Of a stretch of DNA of 64,000 nucleotides, positions 8,968-17,802 are shown piece after piece. The notes beneath the pieces were generated by a model. That model made no database searches, was not told the DNA's origin, and saw only the letters and a program-made list of their open reading frames with translations. Source of the stretch: Brevundimonas sp. Leaf363 (GTDB lineage: Bacteria; Pseudomonadota; Alphaproteobacteria; Caulobacterales; Caulobacteraceae). A program made the position numbers and the translations under genes. Numbering within the stretch: the stretch's first letter is position 1; each line of letters opens with the position of its first letter. Location of the stretch: the NCBI RefSeq assembly GCF_001424025.1, contig NZ_LMPZ01000001.1, positions 497,074 to 561,073 on the forward strand, written 5' to 3'.

Positions 8968-11900
8968 TCAGGCCGCCGCGCGCGGGGTCAGCGCGGGCAG
9001 CAGGTCACGCCCCATCGCCGCACCCAGGCGGATGGCGTGCTGGGCGTAGCCGAAGTGGGCCTCGACATAGGCCCACGCGCGCTCCACCTGCGCCTGATAG
9101 GCGGCGTCGTCGGCCATCAGGGCCTCGATCCGGGCGCGGACCTCGTGCGGCTCGGCATAGAGGGCGGCGTCCTTGAAAAGGGGTTCGTAGATTGGCGGCA
9201 GAAAGACCGGCAGACCCACGGCCATGGCCTCGAAGATGACCCGGCCGAACGATTCCACCCACGCCGGGTGGGTATAGTAGACGAAGACGTCGTGGTCGGC
9301 GAGGAAGTCGCGCGGCTCGGCCTCGCCGAACTCAGTCACGAACCAGTTGACCGGCAACGCCCCGCCCATCACCTCGCGCGCCGCCTCGGCGCCGCCCAGG
9401 ACGTGGATCTCGAAGTTCGCGTGGGCCGGATAGACCTGCAGCATTGTGTCGGGCGTATCGGGCCACTTCACATACTGGTCGCGCGAGTGGCGGGCGATGC
9501 GGATGGCCTTGTGCGGACGCGGCCGGGCGGGCCGGCGCCATTCATCGACGTTGATGATGTTGGGCCAGATGTCGCCCAGCTCGATGGTCGCCATCTCCGC
9601 GGCGTGATGCGTCGTCAGGGCGTCGCGGACCAGGGGGCCGATCGGGTGCCAGCTGCCGGACTGGCCGAAATAGCCGACCAGATTGTCGGCGCAGCGGCCG
9701 ATGTCGCACAGCACCTCGGCGCCGGGAGAATAGTCGCGCTGGGGCGGCTGGTTGACGATGACCCGCACCGCCTTGGCCTCGATGTCCGGCACATATTCCT
9801 GCCAGTGCTCCAGAACCCACGGCAGGCGCACGATCAGCAGGTCGCAGGTGATCTTCTCCCCGAAGACCAGCATCTCGACGCTGTCGCCGTCGATCTGTTC
9901 CAGGATGCGGGGGTTCAGCGAGCGGTCGGGGTTCAGGTGATAGACCGACAGCTCGACCAGGCCGGTCTTCAGCCCCATCCGCTTTTGGGCCTTGATCTCC
10001 TCGGCGTTGGACATGTTGGTCCCGCCCGGCAGGCGGAAGTCCGAGACCATGACCACATCGAAATTCCGCCGCGCCTCGCGATCCCGACTGCGCTCCGGCA
10101 GCATGGGCTCGGGCGCCAGGAAGGGCCGCTTCGTCAGCGGGAAGTCGATGTAGAGGCTGTCGGACGCGCGGTGGAAACGCTTGGCGTTCTCCTCGTACTG
10201 GCGCCGCGCCCCCATCTTGAAGCCGTGGTAGCCGAAGGCCGATCCGCCGGTCAGGGAGGTCTCGGTCTGGCGCTGGAACGACAGCGGCCCGCACTCCAGA
10301 TCGACGATGGCGTCCGGCCCGAACACGGCCTTCAGGCGGCGCAGGAACTCGGAATCGGCGCCGAAGCGGATCGAGTCCCAATAGCCCAGCTGCTTCATCG
10401 CCGGGACGCGCCGGAACATCAGCGACGACATGTTGGGCTGCAGATAGAAGCCGGGATTGCCACGCCGGTGGAAGACCAGGTCCTCGCTGGTCCGCGCCTG
10501 GGGCGAGGTATTGGCCACCACGCCCGGATTGGCCAGCAGGTGCCGGGCCTGCAGCTCGATCTTGCGCGGATGCGACCAGTCGTCGGAATCGTTGCAGGTG
10601 ACGAAGTCGCCGGTCGCGACCTTCAGCGCGTGGTTTCGCGCCACATAGGGACCGGAGTTGGAGACGCCGTGGATCAGCTTCACGCGCGGATCGCGGGCGG
10701 CGTAGGCCTCGACCACGGCGGCGGTGCCGTCGGTCGAACAGTCGTCCGAGACCAGGATCTCGACGTCCTGCCAGCTCTGCTCCAGCAGCGAGCGGATGGC
10801 CGTGCCGATGGTGGTCTCGGCGTTGTAGGCCGGGATGATGATGGTGACCCTGGCCCCGGTCGCGACCGGCGCGGCCTCGGCGTGCAGTCGGTCGTACAGC
10901 ACCTCGCCCTCGACCAGCTCGGCGGTCTCCAGCCCATGCAGCGCCAGGGCCTGGTTGACCGAATTCAGGCGCGCCTCGGGCTCGGCCTCCAGCCGCGTCA
11001 GGGCCAGGTGCAGATCGGCGTGCGGCCGGGCCGCCATGGCGTCTTGCAGCGTGGTCCAGGCGGCTTTCACGTCGCCGAGCAGGGCCTGAGATTCGGCGCG
11101 CAGGATGGCGATGCGTCGGCGCCAGTCGTCATCCATTTCCAGCGATGTTTCGACGATGCCCAGCAGGCGCAGACAATCGCGCGCGTCATCGGCCGTGTAG
11201 CGATTGGCCCGCCAGGTCGCCAGTTCGAAGGCCACCAGGCCGCGCATCTCGTCATTCTGGGTCTCGGCGATGACCTGTTCGAAGTCCTGCACGGCGCGGT
11301 CGCCGAAGCCGAGCGACAGCAGGCGGCGCTTCAGGTGGTGCACCTGCCGGCGGATCTGGGCCTGCGCCTTGGCCTGCTTCTCCAGCCGCGGCCGGTCGCG
11401 GATAGCGCGCAGGCGGTCGATCAGGGAGGGGCGGTCCAGCGCCGCCTGCGCCTGCGCCTGCCAGCTTTCGACGGTCTCGGCGTCGGCCTGTTCGACCTGG
11501 GTCAGGGTGACGTGAACGGCGTCGCCGCGTTCGGCCGCCAGGGCGATCTCCAGCCTCGTCGCGGCGGTGGGCGGCGTCAGGGCGATCCGGAAGCCGCGCA
11601 GGGCGTCGATCTCCAGCGGCTGCTCGGCGAAGCCCTTGGCCGGACCGGCGGCCGCCTCCGCGCCGGTCACGACCGGGCGCCCGCCGGCGTCCAGCCATCG
11701 CAGGCGGGCGGTGACCGCCGCGACGCGCGACCAGGCCGGACCGATGGCGCGGCCGGCGAGATACAGAACCTTGCCGGCGTCGAGATCCAGGGTGTGTAGG
11801 TCCGGCGACGGGCTGGCGATGCGCGGGCCGACATCCAGCGGCGTAGGCGCGGCGGGCGGGGCCGCCTTGGCGATCTTCACCGCCGCCTTGCGCGCCTCTG

Positions 11901-12627
11901 CGACCTTTCCGGGCAGGGCCAGCCAGTCGCGCGGCGTCCTGGCCTTCAGCACCAGCCGCCCGACCGCCCAGGCGGGATCCGCCGTCAGAGCCGCCTTCTG
12001 GTCCGCCAGGGCGCGCGCGGTGTCGTGCCGCGACCGACGCACGGCCCCGACCAGATGCACCGAGGCCTTTTCGTAGGCCAGGGCCAGCTCGCGGGCCTCG
12101 ACGGCCAGGGCCAGGCTCTCGCCGACCTCTTCGCGCAGGCGGACGATCTGGGTCAGCTTGTCCTGCCGCCGCACGGCCGCATCAACCGGGGCGTCGTCGT
12201 CGAACAGGGACCGGCCGATGCCGACGGCGTCCGCGCCCTCTTCCGGCGCATGGAAGGCCATCCAGCCGTCTGGCGCATCGGCCTTGATGTATCGGTGCGG
12301 GGCCAGGGCCGACGCGACCGCTGCAACGGCGTCGCCCTCGGCGCGGATCAGCAGGGTCTGCGCGCCCGGATCGCCCAGCCAGGCGTCCAGCGTCTCCAGC
12401 ACCTCCAGCACGGCGCCCGGCGCGTCGATGCGGACCAGGCCGGCGCGGGCCATGCCGCCCACGATCCCGGCGTCTTCGGGCTGCAGGCGCAGCACGGCCC
12501 CCACGGCCGCGCCGCCTTCGCGCAGGGCCGCCTCCAGCTCGGGCGCAGCGGCGCCGATCTCGACATAGGGCGCCTTGGCGGGCCAGCCGGAGCCCAGCTC
12601 GCGGATGAAGGCGTCAGGCGTGGCCAT
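8968..12627 (-). CDS. Large bifunctional glycosyltransferase, GT2 plus GT4-like domains
   Basis: The 1219-residue cytosolic protein has several regions. Residues 1-130 are an alpha/beta region of unknown type, about 150-260 are helical, and about 270-390 look beta-rich. A charged coiled or helical segment follows (about 400-590). A GT2 domain spans about 592-800 with IIIPAYNAETTIGTAI, VSDDCSTDG and NDSDDWSHPRKIE. The C-terminal part, about 860-1219, resembles GT4 (GT-B): it contains HVLGGAEAAREVM and the signature ESFGRVIFEAMAVGLPV, an E-x7-E motif near residue 1127. Two transferase domains in one chain suggest sequential addition of two sugars. Its GT2 half is paralogous to the protein at 5488-7449. 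It is the first gene of a four-gene minus-strand operon. Confidence 0.85.
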   Translation of the reverse strand: MATPDAFIRELGSGWPAKAPYVEIGAAAPELEAALREGGAAVGAVLRLQPEDAGIVGGMARAGLVRIDAPGAVLEVLETLDAWLGDPGAQTLLIRAEGDAVAAVASALAPHRYIKADAPDGWMAFHAPEEGADAVGIGRSLFDDDAPVDAAVRRQDKLTQIVRLREEVGESLALAVEARELALAYEKASVHLVGAVRRSRHDTARALADQKAALTADPAWAVGRLVLKARTPRDWLALPGKVAEARKAAVKIAKAAPPAAPTPLDVGPRIASPSPDLHTLDLDAGKVLYLAGRAIGPAWSRVAAVTARLRWLDAGGRPVVTGAEAAAGPAKGFAEQPLEIDALRGFRIALTPPTAATRLEIALAAERGDAVHVTLTQVEQADAETVESWQAQAQAALDRPSLIDRLRAIRDRPRLEKQAKAQAQIRRQVHHLKRRLLSLGFGDRAVQDFEQVIAETQNDEMRGLVAFELATWRANRYTADDARDCLRLLGIVETSLEMDDDWRRRIAILRAESQALLGDVKAAWTTLQDAMAARPHADLHLALTRLEAEPEARLNSVNQALALHGLETAELVEGEVLYDRLHAEAAPVATGARVTIIIPAYNAETTIGTAIRSLLEQSWQDVEILVSDDCSTDGTAAVVEAYAARDPRVKLIHGVSNSGPYVARNHALKVATGDFVTCNDSDDWSHPRKIELQARHLLANPGVVANTSPQARTSEDLVFHRRGNPGFYLQPNMSSLMFRRVPAMKQLGYWDSIRFGADSEFLRRLKAVFGPDAIVDLECGPLSFQRQTETSLTGGSAFGYHGFKMGARRQYEENAKRFHRASDSLYIDFPLTKRPFLAPEPMLPERSRDREARRNFDVVMVSDFRLPGGTNMSNAEEIKAQKRMGLKTGLVELSVYHLNPDRSLNPRILEQIDGDSVEMLVFGEKITCDLLIVRLPWVLEHWQEYVPDIEAKAVRVIVNQPPQRDYSPGAEVLCDIGRCADNLVGYFGQSGSWHPIGPLVRDALTTHHAAEMATIELGDIWPNIINVDEWRRPARPRPHKAIRIARHSRDQYVKWPDTPDTMLQVYPAHANFEIHVLGGAEAAREVMGGALPVNWFVTEFGEAEPRDFLADHDVFVYYTHPAWVESFGRVIFEAMAVGLPVFLPPIYEPLFKDAALYAEPHEVRARIEALMADDAAYQAQVERAWAYVEAHFGYAQHAIRLGAAMGRDLLPALTPRAAA

Positions 12628-12798
12628 GAAATCTTACGTGCGTCGCTCTCATTCGGCCCCACAGGCCGCGCCCCGGCGACTTGGTGAAGCCTCTTGGGCG
12701 CGAGGTCAACGGCCGACACCACCCTGGGCGCGGCGCGATCCCGCTTGGAATCAGGCGCATAACCGGCTTGAAGCACCGGGAACAGGAAACCCGCCGGT

Positions 12799-14397
12799 TT
12801 GTCCAACCCCTCCGCCCCGCCCCAGGCCCATGGCCACACCTTCCGGACGGCCTTCTGCGGACCTCTGACCGACCCGCTGGAGACGGTGGCGACGCTGGAG
12901 ACGGTGGGCTGGACGGCGCGGGCCGACTCGCCGCCCGCCCCGCTGCCGTTGAGCGTCGAGGCATGGGACGCCGATCCTTTCCACGACCGCAACTGGCGGT
13001 TCCAGCTGCACAGCTGGCGGCCCATCGATCCCTATGTGGTCGCCCACGACCTTCTGGGCGACGCCGCGCATCTGGATCGCGCCATCGCGGTCATGAAGAC
13101 GTGGGCGGCGGCCGAGGCGGCGCCCGGCGACGACGCCCTGTACTGGAACGACATGGGCTCGGGCCTGCGCGCGGCCAAGCTGGCCTATGTCGTCAATCGG
13201 CTGGCGCCCGATCATCCCGACCGGGCCTGGGTCGAGGCGCTGGCCCGTCGCCATCTGGCCCGCCTGCGGGACGAGGGCTTCTTCAGCACCTCCAACCACG
13301 GCCTGTTCCAGGTGCACGGCCTGGTCGCCCTGTTGAACGCCCTGCCGGCCGCGCCCGAGGCCGAGGGCGGGCAGGCCTTCGCCGAACGGATGCTCGACCG
13401 CATCCTGGACGCCCAGTTCGGTCAGGAGGGCGTGCATCTGGAGCACTCGCCCGGCTACCACCTGTTCGTCATCCAGACCCTGCGCCGCATGATCGCCACC
13501 GGCTGGTACGGCGCCATGCCCCACCTGCACGACATCGTGGCGCGGGCGCGCGAGGCCCTGCCGTGGTTGGTCTTTCCCCATGGCGTCCTGTCCGGCGCCG
13601 GCGACACCGACAGGGTCTCGCCGTCGGTTCGCAAGCCCAAGGGCGCTGACGACGGGATGCAGGGCCGGCTGTTCCGCGAGGCGGGCTACGCCGTGGTGCG
13701 CAGCGGCTTCCGCACGCGCAAGGCGGCGGCGTCCATGCTGTTCGTCACCGGCGGCCACCACAGCCATGTGCACAAGCACACCGACGACCTGTCGTTCGAA
13801 TGGTTCGAGCGCGGCCGGATGTGGATCGTCGACACCGGCAAATACACCTATTCCAAGGCGGATTGGCGCGCCTTCACCAACAGCGCGCGGGCCCACAACA
13901 GCGTCGAACTGACCCGCGACCGGCCCAACAACGCCCTGTCGGTCACGCAGCCGGCCGGAGGCTTGCTGACCGACCTGCGGCAGGTCGGGCGGCATTGGGA
14001 GATCGAGGGCGAAATATCGCGCCCGGCCATCGGCGCGCGGCACCACCGACTGTTCCGCTATTTGCCCGGAAAGCGGCTGAAGCTGGTGGACACCATCGTG
14101 CTGGACGAGCCCGGCGAGGTCACGGCGTGGCTGCATCTGGCGCCCCACAGGATCGCCGAACCGCGCGAGAGCGGCTGGCGTTTCCGGGGCGGCCGGATCG
14201 CCTATGCGGTCGAGGGCGCGCAGATGAGCCTGATCCGGGTGCGGGGGCAGACCGAGCCCGAACTGCAGGGCTGGTACGCGCCGGCGTATCACCAGATCAC
14301 CGAGAACGACGCCCTGGGCGCCCGCCTGACTGGTCAGACGATGCGTCTGACCACCGTCATCAGCCTGGCGCCCAGGAAGGACGCGGCGAAACCTTAG
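12799..14397 (+). CDS. Heparinase II/III family protein
   Basis: The 532-residue protein has an alpha-toroid N-terminal half (DPFHDRNWRFQLHSW, YWNDMGSGLRAAKLAYV, STSNHGLFQVHGLVALL, HLEHSPGYHLFV) and a beta-sandwich C-terminal half with GGHHSHVHKHTDDLSFEWF, the His-rich region conserved in heparinase II/III-like uronate lyases. No signal peptide is seen, which is unusual for a lyase acting outside the cell. It starts with TTG at 12799 after a GGGAACAGGAAA stretch; no in-frame ATG lies nearby. Related proteins sit in bacterial capsule and exopolysaccharide clusters. Here it could trim or edit the ManNAcA-type polymer inferred from wecBC, but the substrate is unproven. Confidence 0.82.
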   Translation: MSNPSAPPQAHGHTFRTAFCGPLTDPLETVATLETVGWTARADSPPAPLPLSVEAWDADPFHDRNWRFQLHSWRPIDPYVVAHDLLGDAAHLDRAIAVMKTWAAAEAAPGDDALYWNDMGSGLRAAKLAYVVNRLAPDHPDRAWVEALARRHLARLRDEGFFSTSNHGLFQVHGLVALLNALPAAPEAEGGQAFAERMLDRILDAQFGQEGVHLEHSPGYHLFVIQTLRRMIATGWYGAMPHLHDIVARAREALPWLVFPHGVLSGAGDTDRVSPSVRKPKGADDGMQGRLFREAGYAVVRSGFRTRKAAASMLFVTGGHHSHVHKHTDDLSFEWFERGRMWIVDTGKYTYSKADWRAFTNSARAHNSVELTRDRPNNALSVTQPAGGLLTDLRQVGRHWEIEGEISRPAIGARHHRLFRYLPGKRLKLVDTIVLDEPGEVTAWLHLAPHRIAEPRESGWRFRGGRIAYAVEGAQMSLIRVRGQTEPELQGWYAPAYHQITENDALGARLTGQTMRLTTVISLAPRKDAAKP

Positions 14398-14444
14398 CTC
14401 GCCGCCGAGCGTATCTGGCGACATCGTTCGCCGACGGAGCCGTC

Positions 14445-14969
14445 ATGACCAAGCCGATCTGGATACTTGCCGCCGTTCTGGCCTTCGCCACCCCCGCCGC
14501 CGCGTCCGCCCAATCCACCGACGTCGATCTGGATCGCTTCGACGGCCGCTGGTTCGAGATCGAGCGCAGCCACAACGACGTCCAGAAGGACTGCAGCCGG
14601 GCCCAGATCGACTTCACCCGCCGCGACGCCGCCGACCGCTACGCCTTGCTGGTGACCTGCACGCGCCGCGCCGACGGTCAGGTCGAGACACTGCGCGCCA
14701 ACGCCCGGATCACCGACACCACCACCAACGCCAAGTTCCGCTTCACCCTGCCGGGCCTTCTGGGCGTGGGCGGTCTGGCGGGTCAGAACTACTGGGTCTG
14801 GGACCATGACCCCAACTACAACTGGGCCATCCTGGCGCTGCCGAACAAGTCCGACTGGTGGGTCTGGCACCGCAGCCAGAACGTCAGCCAGGCCGAGCGC
14901 ACCCGGCTGCTGGCCCGCGCCCGCGCCATGGGCATGGACATGAACCGCATCGTCCACACCGGCGGCTGA
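14445..14969 (+). CDS. Lipocalin family protein (Blc-like)
   Basis: The 174-residue protein has a cleavable signal peptide (about residues 1-22, ending AASAQ) without a lipobox, so it is probably periplasmic. The mature start DLDRFDGRWFEIERS contains the lipocalin G-x-W motif. Later features are CSRAQIDF, LVTCTRR, and GQNYWVWDHDPNYNWAILALP, matching the second lipocalin signature (the Blc-type YxV-x-D/Y-x-YxWA pattern), and a C-terminal helix ERTRLLARARAMGMD. Bacterial lipocalins bind fatty acids or lysophospholipids in the envelope. The ATG at 14445 is chosen because the signal peptide begins there; the open frame extends upstream only as a shadow of the heparinase gene. Confidence 0.85.
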   Translation: MTKPIWILAAVLAFATPAAASAQSTDVDLDRFDGRWFEIERSHNDVQKDCSRAQIDFTRRDAADRYALLVTCTRRADGQVETLRANARITDTTTNAKFRFTLPGLLGVGGLAGQNYWVWDHDPNYNWAILALPNKSDWWVWHRSQNVSQAERTRLLARARAMGMDMNRIVHTGG

Positions 14970-14987
14970 CGCCCCCGCTTGAATGCG

Positions 14988-15002
14988 GAACGCAACCGGA
15001 AC
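14988..15002 (+). promoter_or_regulatory. LexA-type SOS box upstream of mmcB
   Basis: The sequence reads GAAC, seven bases, GAAC, the reverse complement of the alphaproteobacterial LexA consensus GTTC-N7-GTTC. It ends 10 bases before the mmcB ATG, where bound repressor would block transcription or initiation. mmcB is a known SOS gene in Caulobacter, so site and gene fit. Confidence 0.75.
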
Positions 15003-15012
15003 ATAACGGCGG

Positions 15013-15468
15013 ATGGCTCTCGCCGCCGTCCATCTCGAACTCGTCTTCAGCCGCCCGGAGACCACGCTGTCGGTCACGCGCGGCGCGGCGCGGCTGCTGG
15101 CCGACATGGGCTATGCGCCGCTGCTGGAGGTGTGTCTGCCGAACGGGCGGCGCGCCGACGTGATGGCGCTGGGCCGCAAGGGGGACATCGTCATCTGCGA
15201 GGTGAAGTCGGGGGTGGACGACTTCCGGGTCGATCAGAAATGGCCTGAGTATGCGCCGTTCTGCGACGCCTTCTTCTTCGCCGTATCGCCGGAGTTTCCG
15301 CAGGACGTGCTGCCGCAGGAGCCGGGGCTGATCTGCGCCGATGCGTTTGGAGGGGCGGTGATCCGCGAAGCGCCGGTGCTGCCGCTGGCCCCGGCGCGGC
15401 GCAAGGCGCTGACGCTGGCGTTCGCCCGGCTGGGCGCGATGCGAACGCTGCGGGATCCGCTGATCTAA
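15013..15468 (+). CDS. mmcB: DNA repair putative endonuclease MmcB
   Basis: This 151-residue protein has a PD-(D/E)XK nuclease core: a leading helix with TRGAARLLADMG, then NGRRADVMALG (Asp about 54) and IVICEVKSG (the E-x-K pair about 67-69), followed by DDFRVDQKWPEY and FFAVSPEFP. Length and motif order match MmcB, which in Caulobacter supports mitomycin C resistance through the mutagenic ImuA/ImuB/DnaE2 pathway. A perfect LexA half-site pair lies directly upstream, so it should be SOS-induced. The gene ends just before a long palindromic repeat. Confidence 0.88.
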   Translation: MALAAVHLELVFSRPETTLSVTRGAARLLADMGYAPLLEVCLPNGRRADVMALGRKGDIVICEVKSGVDDFRVDQKWPEYAPFCDAFFFAVSPEFPQDVLPQEPGLICADAFGGAVIREAPVLPLAPARRKALTLAFARLGAMRTLRDPLI

Positions 15469-15474
15469 GGCCAT

Positions 15475-15640
15475 CCCTCTCCCAGAGGGAGAGGGCTTGA
15501 GCGCCTGAGAGCGTCAGCGATCAGTCTTGCGCGAAAGGGTGAGGGGCGGGGGCTAAAAGGAAAGGGCCCACCCCTCACCCTTTCGGCTTAGCCAATCGCT
15601 TCGCTCCTGGAGCCTCAAGCCCTCTCCCTCTGGGAGAGGG
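15475..15640. repeat. Palindromic repeat family A, copy 1
   Basis: About 166 bases form nested inverted repeats. The outer arms (15475-15501 and 15614-15640) are reverse complements, and each outer arm is itself a hairpin (CCCTCTCCC AGA GGGAGAGGG). An inner pair, CGAAAGGGTGAGGGG with CCCCTCACCCTTTCG, lies between. A nearly identical copy lies at 49930-50097. It sits in the gap between convergent mmcB and regA, so it could also act as a terminator or RNA-stability element. Confidence 0.9.
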
Positions 15641-15648
15641 ACAAGGGG

Positions 15649-16206
15649 TCAGCGCGGCGCCCTCTTCGCCAAGATCCGTTGCAGCGTCCGGCGGTGCATG
15701 CCCAGGCGCCGCGCGGTCTCGGAGACGTTGTTCTCGCACAGCTCGTAGACGCGCTGGATATGCTCCCAGCGCACGCGGTCCGCGCTCATGGGGTTGTCCG
15801 GCGGCTCGGGGGCCACGTCGCCCGAGGACAGCAGCGCCTTGACCACGTCGTCGGCGTCGGCGGGCTTGGACAGATAGTCGACCGCGCCGGCCTTTACGGC
15901 CGCCACGGCGGTGGCGATAGCGCCGTAGCCGGTCAGCATGACGATGCGGGCGTCCTCGCGGCGCTCGCGCACCATCTCCACGACCTTCAGGCCGTTGCCG
16001 TCCTCCAGCCGCATGTCGAGCACGGCAAAGGCGGGGGCGGGATTCTTCAGGGCCTCGGTGGCCTCGGCGACGGAGCCGACGGTGGTCACGTCGAACCCGC
16101 GCGCGGCCAGGGCGCGGCCCATGCGGGTGCGCAGCGCCTGGTCGTCATCCAGCAGCAGCAGGGTCTTGTCGGGCAGGGCTTCGATGCGGGCGTCGAGATC
16201 GGACAT
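15649..16206 (-). CDS. regA: ActR/PrrA/RegA-type response regulator
   Basis: The 185-residue protein has a receiver domain (acidic LLDDD about 18-22, phospho-acceptor Asp about 64 in AVLDMRLEDGNG, conserved Lys in YLSKPAD) and a short Fis-type HTH at the C-terminus (NVSETARRLGMHRRTLQRIL). That compact layout defines the RegA/PrrA/ActR family, which controls redox-linked processes such as terminal oxidases. The gene lies 57 nt downstream of the RegB-type kinase on the same strand. Its stop lies 8 bases from repeat A copy 1. Confidence 0.9.
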   Translation of the reverse strand: MSDLDARIEALPDKTLLLLDDDQALRTRMGRALAARGFDVTTVGSVAEATEALKNPAPAFAVLDMRLEDGNGLKVVEMVRERREDARIVMLTGYGAIATAVAAVKAGAVDYLSKPADADDVVKALLSSGDVAPEPPDNPMSADRVRWEHIQRVYELCENNVSETARRLGMHRRTLQRILAKRAPR

Positions 16207-16263
16207 TGTTCTTTGTGTCTCCTTGGCCCTCAGGTCTGTCTTGCACGCGCCGCAGTCAAGGCG

Positions 16264-17730
16264 TCAGACCTGCGACACTTCGAGCGCGGGTCGCGCCCAG
16301 CGCGCCGCGACGCGGGCGCCGCGGGGCTGGGTCTTGCCGTCGCCGCCGCCCGATCCGACCGTCACCAGGGCGCCGGTACGCTCCAGAAGCGTGCGGGCGA
16401 TGAAGAAGCCCAGGCCCATGCCGCCCTGGCTGGGCTGCGCCATCACGGGCGGGACGGGGGGAACGGCGGCCGCGCTGGCCTTCTTGCGGCCCAGCAGTTG
16501 CGGCGGCCGCGCGGCGGCGGCGATCTGGGCGGCCAGGGCGCGGCGCTGCTTGCCGTGCGGGCGGCTGGTCACATAGGGCTCGCCCAGGCGCGGCAGGATC
16601 TCGCTCGAGAAACCGGGGCCGTCGTCGACGATGGCGATGGTGATCCAGCCGGCGTCCACGGACGCCTCGATGCTGACCTTGGACGTGGCGAAATCGGCGG
16701 CGTTCTCGACGAAGGCCGACAGGCCGTGGATCACTTCGGGCAGGCGTTTGACGCGCGGCGGGGGCTGGCCGCCGGCGCTGTACAGCTTGACCTCGAACTC
16801 CAGGTCGAAGCCCCGGTGGGGGTCGATGACCTCTTCCATCAGAGCCTTCAGCCCGACATCGGCATAGAGGATGTCGCCGTCCTCGGGCCGCTGGGAGAGG
16901 CGTTTCAGGATCTCGCGGCAGCGGTCGGCCTGGACCAGCAGCAGGGCGGCGTCCTCGGCGGCCGGGCTGTCGGGGGGCGAGGCGCGCAGCAGTTCCTTGG
17001 CCACGACCTGGATTGTCGCCAGCGGCGTGCCCAGCTCATGCGCCGCCGCCGCCGCCAGCCCGCCCAGGGCCGCCAGCCGCTGCTCGCGCTGCAGCACGTC
17101 GGACGTGGTCGCCAGCGCCAGCTCCAGCTTCTGGGCGTCGGCGGCCACGCGCCAGGCGTATCCGGCGGTGAAGACCACCCCCGTGATCAGGGCCAGGCCC
17201 ATGCCGAAGCGATAGAGGGGCGGCAGGGTCAGGTGCTCGCCCGGCCGCCAGGGCAACGGCAGGGACCAGTAGAACAGCACCGCCGTGGCGATCAGCACCA
17301 GCAGACCCAGGACCAGCGCCTGGCGCGCCGGCAGGGCCGCCGCAGCGATGGTCACCGGCGCGACCAGCAGCAGGCAGAACGGATTCTCCAGCCCGCCGGT
17401 CAGGGCCAGCAGGCTGGCCAGCTGCAGGATGTCGAACCCCAGCTGGGTCGCCGTGCGACGCGAATCCGGCAGGCGGCCGTCGACGCGGCGGATGCTGGAC
17501 ATGGCGCCCACGTTCATCGCGGCGCCCAGGCCGATGACGATCAGGCAGGGCCAGATCGGCAGGGGAAAGTGCAGGCCGACATAGGCGGTCAGAACCGCCG
17601 TCGCCTGTCCGAACACGCCCAGCCAGCGCAGCACGATCAGGGTGCGCAGGGACAGGCCGCGCCCGCGCTGGGGCAGATCGCGCCAGCTCGCGAAGGCGGC
17701 GCTGACGTCGGTTTCGGCGGCGGGCGACAT
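16264..17730 (-). CDS. regB: ActS/PrrB/RegB-type redox sensor histidine kinase
   Basis: The 488-residue inner-membrane kinase has about six N-terminal membrane segments (30-195) including GGLENPF (112-118), the quinone-sensing motif of RegB. The H-box is AAAAHELGTPLATIQ with His231. Cys271 in DRCREIL lies 40 residues after it, matching the redox-active Cys of Rhodobacter RegB. The N box is VENAADFA and the G1 box DDGPGF. An insert of about 45 Ala/Pro/basic residues (391-436) splits the ATP lid before GGMGLGFF. The start ATG at 17730 is used; an upstream in-frame GTG would add about nine residues. It is divergent from senC by 72 nt. Confidence 0.9.
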   Translation of the reverse strand: MSPAAETDVSAAFASWRDLPQRGRGLSLRTLIVLRWLGVFGQATAVLTAYVGLHFPLPIWPCLIVIGLGAAMNVGAMSSIRRVDGRLPDSRRTATQLGFDILQLASLLALTGGLENPFCLLLVAPVTIAAAALPARQALVLGLLVLIATAVLFYWSLPLPWRPGEHLTLPPLYRFGMGLALITGVVFTAGYAWRVAADAQKLELALATTSDVLQREQRLAALGGLAAAAAHELGTPLATIQVVAKELLRASPPDSPAAEDAALLLVQADRCREILKRLSQRPEDGDILYADVGLKALMEEVIDPHRGFDLEFEVKLYSAGGQPPPRVKRLPEVIHGLSAFVENAADFATSKVSIEASVDAGWITIAIVDDGPGFSSEILPRLGEPYVTSRPHGKQRRALAAQIAAAARPPQLLGRKKASAAAVPPVPPVMAQPSQGGMGLGFFIARTLLERTGALVTVGSGGGDGKTQPRGARVAARWARPALEVSQV

Positions 17731-17802
17731 TGAGCGCACTTGGGATGAGGTCACGGCGCCTCTATAGACCCGTCGCCCCTCAGACGCGAAAGCCCCTCGA
17801 AC

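Noticed and set aside
9037..11799. 920-residue plus-strand frame opposite the 1219-aa glycosyltransferase
   Set aside because: Composition is low-complexity His/Gln/Asp-rich with no motif, and the opposite frame carries clear GT2 and GT4 motifs.
12628..12798. Gene or clear promoter in the gap between the large glycosyltransferase and the heparinase-like gene
   Set aside because: The 171 bases hold no credible frame, and no -35/-10 pair stands out.
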